Below, one piece after another: positions 61,593-64,000 of a DNA stretch of 64,000 bases (position 1 is the stretch's first letter; each line of letters starts with the position of its first letter). The position numbers and the translations under genes are program-made. Source of the DNA: Mycobacterium ahvazicum (GTDB lineage: Bacteria > Actinomycetota > Actinomycetes > Mycobacteriales > Mycobacteriaceae); NCBI RefSeq assembly GCF_900176255.2, contig NZ_FXEG02000003.1, forward strand, positions 124,001 through 188,000, read 5' to 3'. The notes below the pieces were generated by a model, which did not search any database, was not told the DNA's origin, and saw nothing but the letters and a program-made list of their open reading frames with translations.

Positions 61593-61969
61593 TGACGAGT
61601 TACGACCCTGAGCGCGCCAGCCGCGCGATCGGATCAGCCTTGGCCGGCCCCGGCGGAGTCGGACAAGTGATCAGGGTGTTTTGCGGCGTTCCCGGCGTCA
61701 TTCTGACGCCGGCGCGGCGCGGCCTTTTCCGGTCCGCACCGGAGCGAGTGCAGATCGGCGAATGGCGCTACGAAGTCACTGCCGATGGTCGACTGAGCGC
61801 CGGTCACGTCGTCAACGGCATTGTGTTGGCCGAAGAAATCCTGGCTGCCGGCATCGTCGGCCCGCATATCGCCCGCGCGCTGGGGCAGCTGGTGGGCCAC
61901 TACGGTCCGACCATCATTCCCAACGTCGACGCGGCCGTTGAGGTTCTCGAGGCCGCACCCCGCTACTGA
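61592..61969 (+). CDS. Hypothetical protein coupled to the YbjQ-like gene
   Basis: 125 residues: SYDPERASRAIGSALAGPGGVGQVIRVFCGVPGVILTPARRG, EWRYEVTADGRLSAGHVVNG, VLAEEILAAGIVGPHIARALGQLVGHYGPTIIPNVDAAVEVLEA. It is a soluble alpha/beta protein with one Cys. Start overlap with the upstream stop means coupled translation, which suggests a common role. It overlaps the convergent cutinase gene by 7 bp. I do not recognise the family with certainty. Confidence 0.65.
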   Translation: MTSYDPERASRAIGSALAGPGGVGQVIRVFCGVPGVILTPARRGLFRSAPERVQIGEWRYEVTADGRLSAGHVVNGIVLAEEILAAGIVGPHIARALGQLVGHYGPTIIPNVDAAVEVLEAAPRY

Positions 61970-62817
61970 GTCGATAACTCCGATGCAGGCCCCGGGGGCG
62001 GGCCGGGGTGATGCGATGCCGCGGGCGTCGGCGACTGCGAGGTCGACGGTGCAGTCGAATGCACCGGTGCCGGTGTCGCCGTCGGCGGGTGTCCCGGCCC
62101 CGGTGTCGATCCCGGCGCCGGTGACGGAGTCGGGGGAGTAGCCGCGGCAATGCGGTTCGCGCTGAAATCGGCTGCCTGGTCGATCATCCCGATCTGCTGG
62201 TACTGCCTATGCGCCGAGAAGTCACCCGAGCCCGCGCAGATGGGATCGTTCGGGACACACATCTCAATGGCTTTGGGCGCGTACAGCGGGCCGATTGTCA
62301 CCGCCGGCTGGTTGATCATGCTCATGAACTGGCTCGCCGGCTTTCCGAACAGCGCTACGGCGGCAACGTGGTTGGCGACTTCGGCCGGCATGGGCTGCAG
62401 GTCCTGCCCGATGCGGGCACCTTCCGGCACCTGGTTAGCAGTGACGAACCCCATTACGGCCGCGCCCTGCGAGTATCCGCCGAGCACCATTTGGGTCTTA
62501 GGACACGCCGCCGCCGTCTGTTCGATGTGAGCGCCCGCGTCGCTTATGCCGTCGACGGCTCTAGGGAAGCTCATGGTCGCGGGGTAGTCGACCGGATACA
62601 CGGCAAGCGACTTCGAGCCAAGTCGCGCGCGCAGCGCATCGACGAAATTCTCCCCGACATCGCCCAGTCCGGGCGCCTCGTCGGTTCCTCGGGCGAACAC
62701 GACCTCGACATCGGGGCACGGTTCGGCGGACACAGCGGGAGTGGGGGCAGTCAGCAGCGCCGCCCACGTGGACGTTGTAGCGGCACAAAGCAAAACGGGG
62801 AGGGCGTACGCCTTCAC
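61963..62817 (-). CDS. Cutinase-family serine esterase (Culp-like) with Pro-rich tail
   Basis: 284 residues. A signal peptide (KAYALPVLLCAATTSTWAALLTAPTPAVSAEP) is followed by the cutinase domain: CPDVEVVFARGTDEAPGLG, nucleophile Ser116 in GGYSQGAAVM, and EMCVPNDPICAGSGDFSAHRQY with the catalytic Asp/His. Cys residues are placed for two disulfides. After the domain comes a Pro/Thr/Ser-rich tail (PPTPSPAPGSTPGPGHPP ...) of about 60 residues, probably wall-spanning. It is exported and should hydrolyse lipid or ester substrates in the envelope. It begins at GTG 62817. Confidence 0.9.
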   Translation of the reverse strand: MKAYALPVLLCAATTSTWAALLTAPTPAVSAEPCPDVEVVFARGTDEAPGLGDVGENFVDALRARLGSKSLAVYPVDYPATMSFPRAVDGISDAGAHIEQTAAACPKTQMVLGGYSQGAAVMGFVTANQVPEGARIGQDLQPMPAEVANHVAAVALFGKPASQFMSMINQPAVTIGPLYAPKAIEMCVPNDPICAGSGDFSAHRQYQQIGMIDQAADFSANRIAAATPPTPSPAPGSTPGPGHPPTATPAPVHSTAPSTSQSPTPAASHHPGPPPGPASELSTQ

Positions 62818-62921
62818 GCGTTGATTTTGTCACATTTTCGCCGCCAGCGCCTGCTCATTTTCGTATCTGCCGGTAAGTCGCCCGCGCCGGGCCGGGCACT
62901 AGTGAAGTCGTTGTCGCGCAG

Positions 62922-63392
62922 TTACTTTGGTGTGTCCTGATCACCTTTATGCCGGTGCAGAAAAGCGCTGCCCGCACGCAGCACGCCACGAAACGCGTAG
63001 CCGGCCGCCACCACGCACAGCAGGATCAGCAGGATGAACATCGGCAACCAGTTGCCCCGGCTGTGGTCGACGCCCCACCAGACGATTGTGAAGAGCACCG
63101 CGCACAACATCACCACCACATCGCGCCAGTTGCCCTGGTACGACATCGCGGCCCGGCGCAATGCACGGCTCCGGTTCGCTGCGTCGACCAAGTCGTCAAC
63201 CCTGGCATCGATCGAGCGGCGCAGCGCATCGCGTCTCTCGCTGGCCTCGGGTGGCAGGCGATCCAGCAGATCCATGTCCTGCTGGATCAATTGCCGATAG
63301 TCGGGACCCCGGAATTGCACGGCCGCCAGCGCCAGTAAGACACCGCCGAAAGCCGGTGCGCTGTCCAACGCGAGCTGTCCAAGTCCGACCAT
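62922..63392 (-). CDS. Hypothetical membrane protein
   Basis: 156 residues. A first hydrophobic segment (LALDSAPAFGGVLLALAAVQF) is followed by a charged helical region (QDMDLLDRLPPEASERRDALRRSIDARVDDLVDAANRSRALRRA). Two membrane spans follow (VVVMLCAVLFTIVWWGV and MFILLILLCVVAAGYAF), with a basic end RHKGDQDTPK. GAGGAG five bases ahead favours the ATG at 63392 over the GTG at 63398. It lies 31 bp downstream of the TetR gene on the same strand and may be regulated by it. Confidence 0.68.
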   Translation of the reverse strand: MVGLGQLALDSAPAFGGVLLALAAVQFRGPDYRQLIQQDMDLLDRLPPEASERRDALRRSIDARVDDLVDAANRSRALRRAAMSYQGNWRDVVVMLCAVLFTIVWWGVDHSRGNWLPMFILLILLCVVAAGYAFRGVLRAGSAFLHRHKGDQDTPK

Positions 63393-63423
63393 GGTCACTC
63401 CTCTTTGAGTGGCTGATCCCGGA

Positions 63424-64000
63424 TCAGGACGCCGCCGATGGCCGCCGCCGCGCGCGCGGCTCAGGAGTCCGCAGCGGGTCCATCGCCTGGGCGATTTGCG
63501 GGTAGGCGATCGCCGGTCCGATCCAGCGGACCAGGTAGCGCCGAAGATCCGCGCCGCTGCGGGCGGGCCGGCCGGGGTCTGCGAGGAACGAGTGCAGCAG
63601 CCGAAGGGTGAACTCGTTCAACTCGTCCAGGCCCGCGTCGTCGAAACCGTGCTGCTCCCAATCGATATCGAAGCGGTGCAGCATCGATCGCCCGAAGGCC
63701 AGCGCGGTATCCGACACGATGGAAATCGCCTGACCTCCGCGGTGGCGCCGGTTCAGCACCAACTCCAGCTGATTGTCGGAAGCCAGCTGCTCGACGCAGA
63801 ACGCAAAACTCTCTGTCACCGCCAGGACGGGATCGGTGATGCCTTTGAGGTGAGCCGCCAGATGATCGAGGAAGCCGTCTGCCGATCGCATCGCGCTCGC
63901 CACCAGCAATGCCTGAGTCCCGGGGAAGTACCGGTACACGGTTTGCCGGGTCACACCCAGAGCTCGGGCGACATCGGCGATCCGCATCGCCGAGCCGCGC
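63424..64000 (-). CDS. TetR-family regulator, 5' end beyond right edge
   Basis: The readable part has RGSAMRIADVARALGVTRQTVYRYFPGTQALLVASAMRSADG, the typical recognition helix of TetR, so only the first helix or so is cut off by the window edge. The ligand-binding part runs to YLVRWIGPAIAYPQIAQAMDPLRTPEPR with a basic end. It precedes the small membrane gene by 31 bp. The target operon is unknown; the missing N-terminus prevents checking the start. Confidence 0.85.
   Translation of the reverse strand, partial: RGSAMRIADVARALGVTRQTVYRYFPGTQALLVASAMRSADGFLDHLAAHLKGITDPVLAVTESFAFCVEQLASDNQLELVLNRRHRGGQAISIVSDTALAFGRSMLHRFDIDWEQHGFDDAGLDELNEFTLRLLHSFLADPGRPARSGADLRRYLVRWIGPAIAYPQIAQAMDPLRTPEPRARRRPSAAS

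Overview
The window is high-GC actinobacterial DNA and reads as a Mycobacterium chromosome, most likely a slow-growing, environmental-type species. The evidence is an orthologue-like copy of the double-FHA ABC transporter Rv1747, a FadD9-type carboxylic acid reductase, a FadD17-like acyl-CoA synthetase, a WS/DGAT acyltransferase, a cutinase, a 13E12-family HNH protein, a mycofactocin-type SDR and a SigF-like sigma factor. No rRNA, tRNA, CRISPR array, prophage or complete insertion sequence was seen. Most of the window is lipid, steroid-like or xenobiotic catabolism organised in operons, separated by small conserved genes.

Region 1 (1-9.96 kb): the 5' part of an alpha/beta hydrolase, a SnoaL-like protein, a PPOX flavoprotein, a large molybdopterin oxidoreductase, an isoprenylcysteine methyltransferase-like membrane protein, an SDR, a lipase-like hydrolase and the Rv1747-like FHA/ABC exporter.

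Region 2 (10.0-19.3 kb): a tightly overlapping operon of two acyl-CoA dehydrogenases, two hotdog-fold (MaoC/FAS1-like) hydratase subunits, an Ltp2-like thiolase-fold aldolase, a stand-alone DUF35 OB-fold protein, an HSL-type esterase, a flavin (Baeyer-Villiger-like) monooxygenase and a FadD17-like ligase. It resembles the cholesterol side-chain igr module (fadE28-fadE29-chsH2-chsH1-ltp2), but the two domains of ChsH2 are separate genes. It is preceded by nested inverted repeats.

Region 3 (19.3-34.1 kb): a DMT permease, an SDR, membrane and secreted small proteins (two are tandem paralogues), a CoA ligase / class II aldolase / amidohydrolase operon, an O-methyltransferase, a nitronate monooxygenase-like enzyme, an arylsulfatase, an FAD monooxygenase, a Gfo/Idh/MocA oxidoreductase, a sugar isomerase-like TIM barrel and a SecDF-P1-head lipoprotein-like protein.

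Region 4 (34.3-42.7 kb): a TetR regulator, then an operon of P450, mycofactocin-type SDR, crotonase-fold protein without the usual glutamates, double-domain CaiB CoA-transferase, SDR and phosphotransferase-like protein. Its leader carries a perfect 22-bp interrupted palindrome.

Region 5 (43.0-54.6 kb): a 13E12 HNH protein and a 112-bp direct repeat, then a leftward operon reading TetR, P450, SDR, carboxylic acid reductase, amidohydrolase, M24 metallopeptidase and a second M24-fold protein that has lost four of five metal ligands.

Region 6 (54.7-64 kb): a DUF4344 lipoprotein metalloprotease-like protein, another lipoprotein, an orphan SigF-like sigma factor, an SDR, a decayed ABC ATPase, a WS/DGAT acyltransferase preceded by a long perfect palindrome, a protein with two internal YbjQ-like repeats, a cutinase, a small membrane protein and a TetR gene running off the right edge.

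The candidates for undescribed biology are the CAR/P450/paired-M24 operon, the P450/mycofactocin-SDR/double-CaiB operon and the split igr-like operon. Substrates cannot be read from sequence. Functions below rest on motifs I can see and on remembered family knowledge; no database search was run.
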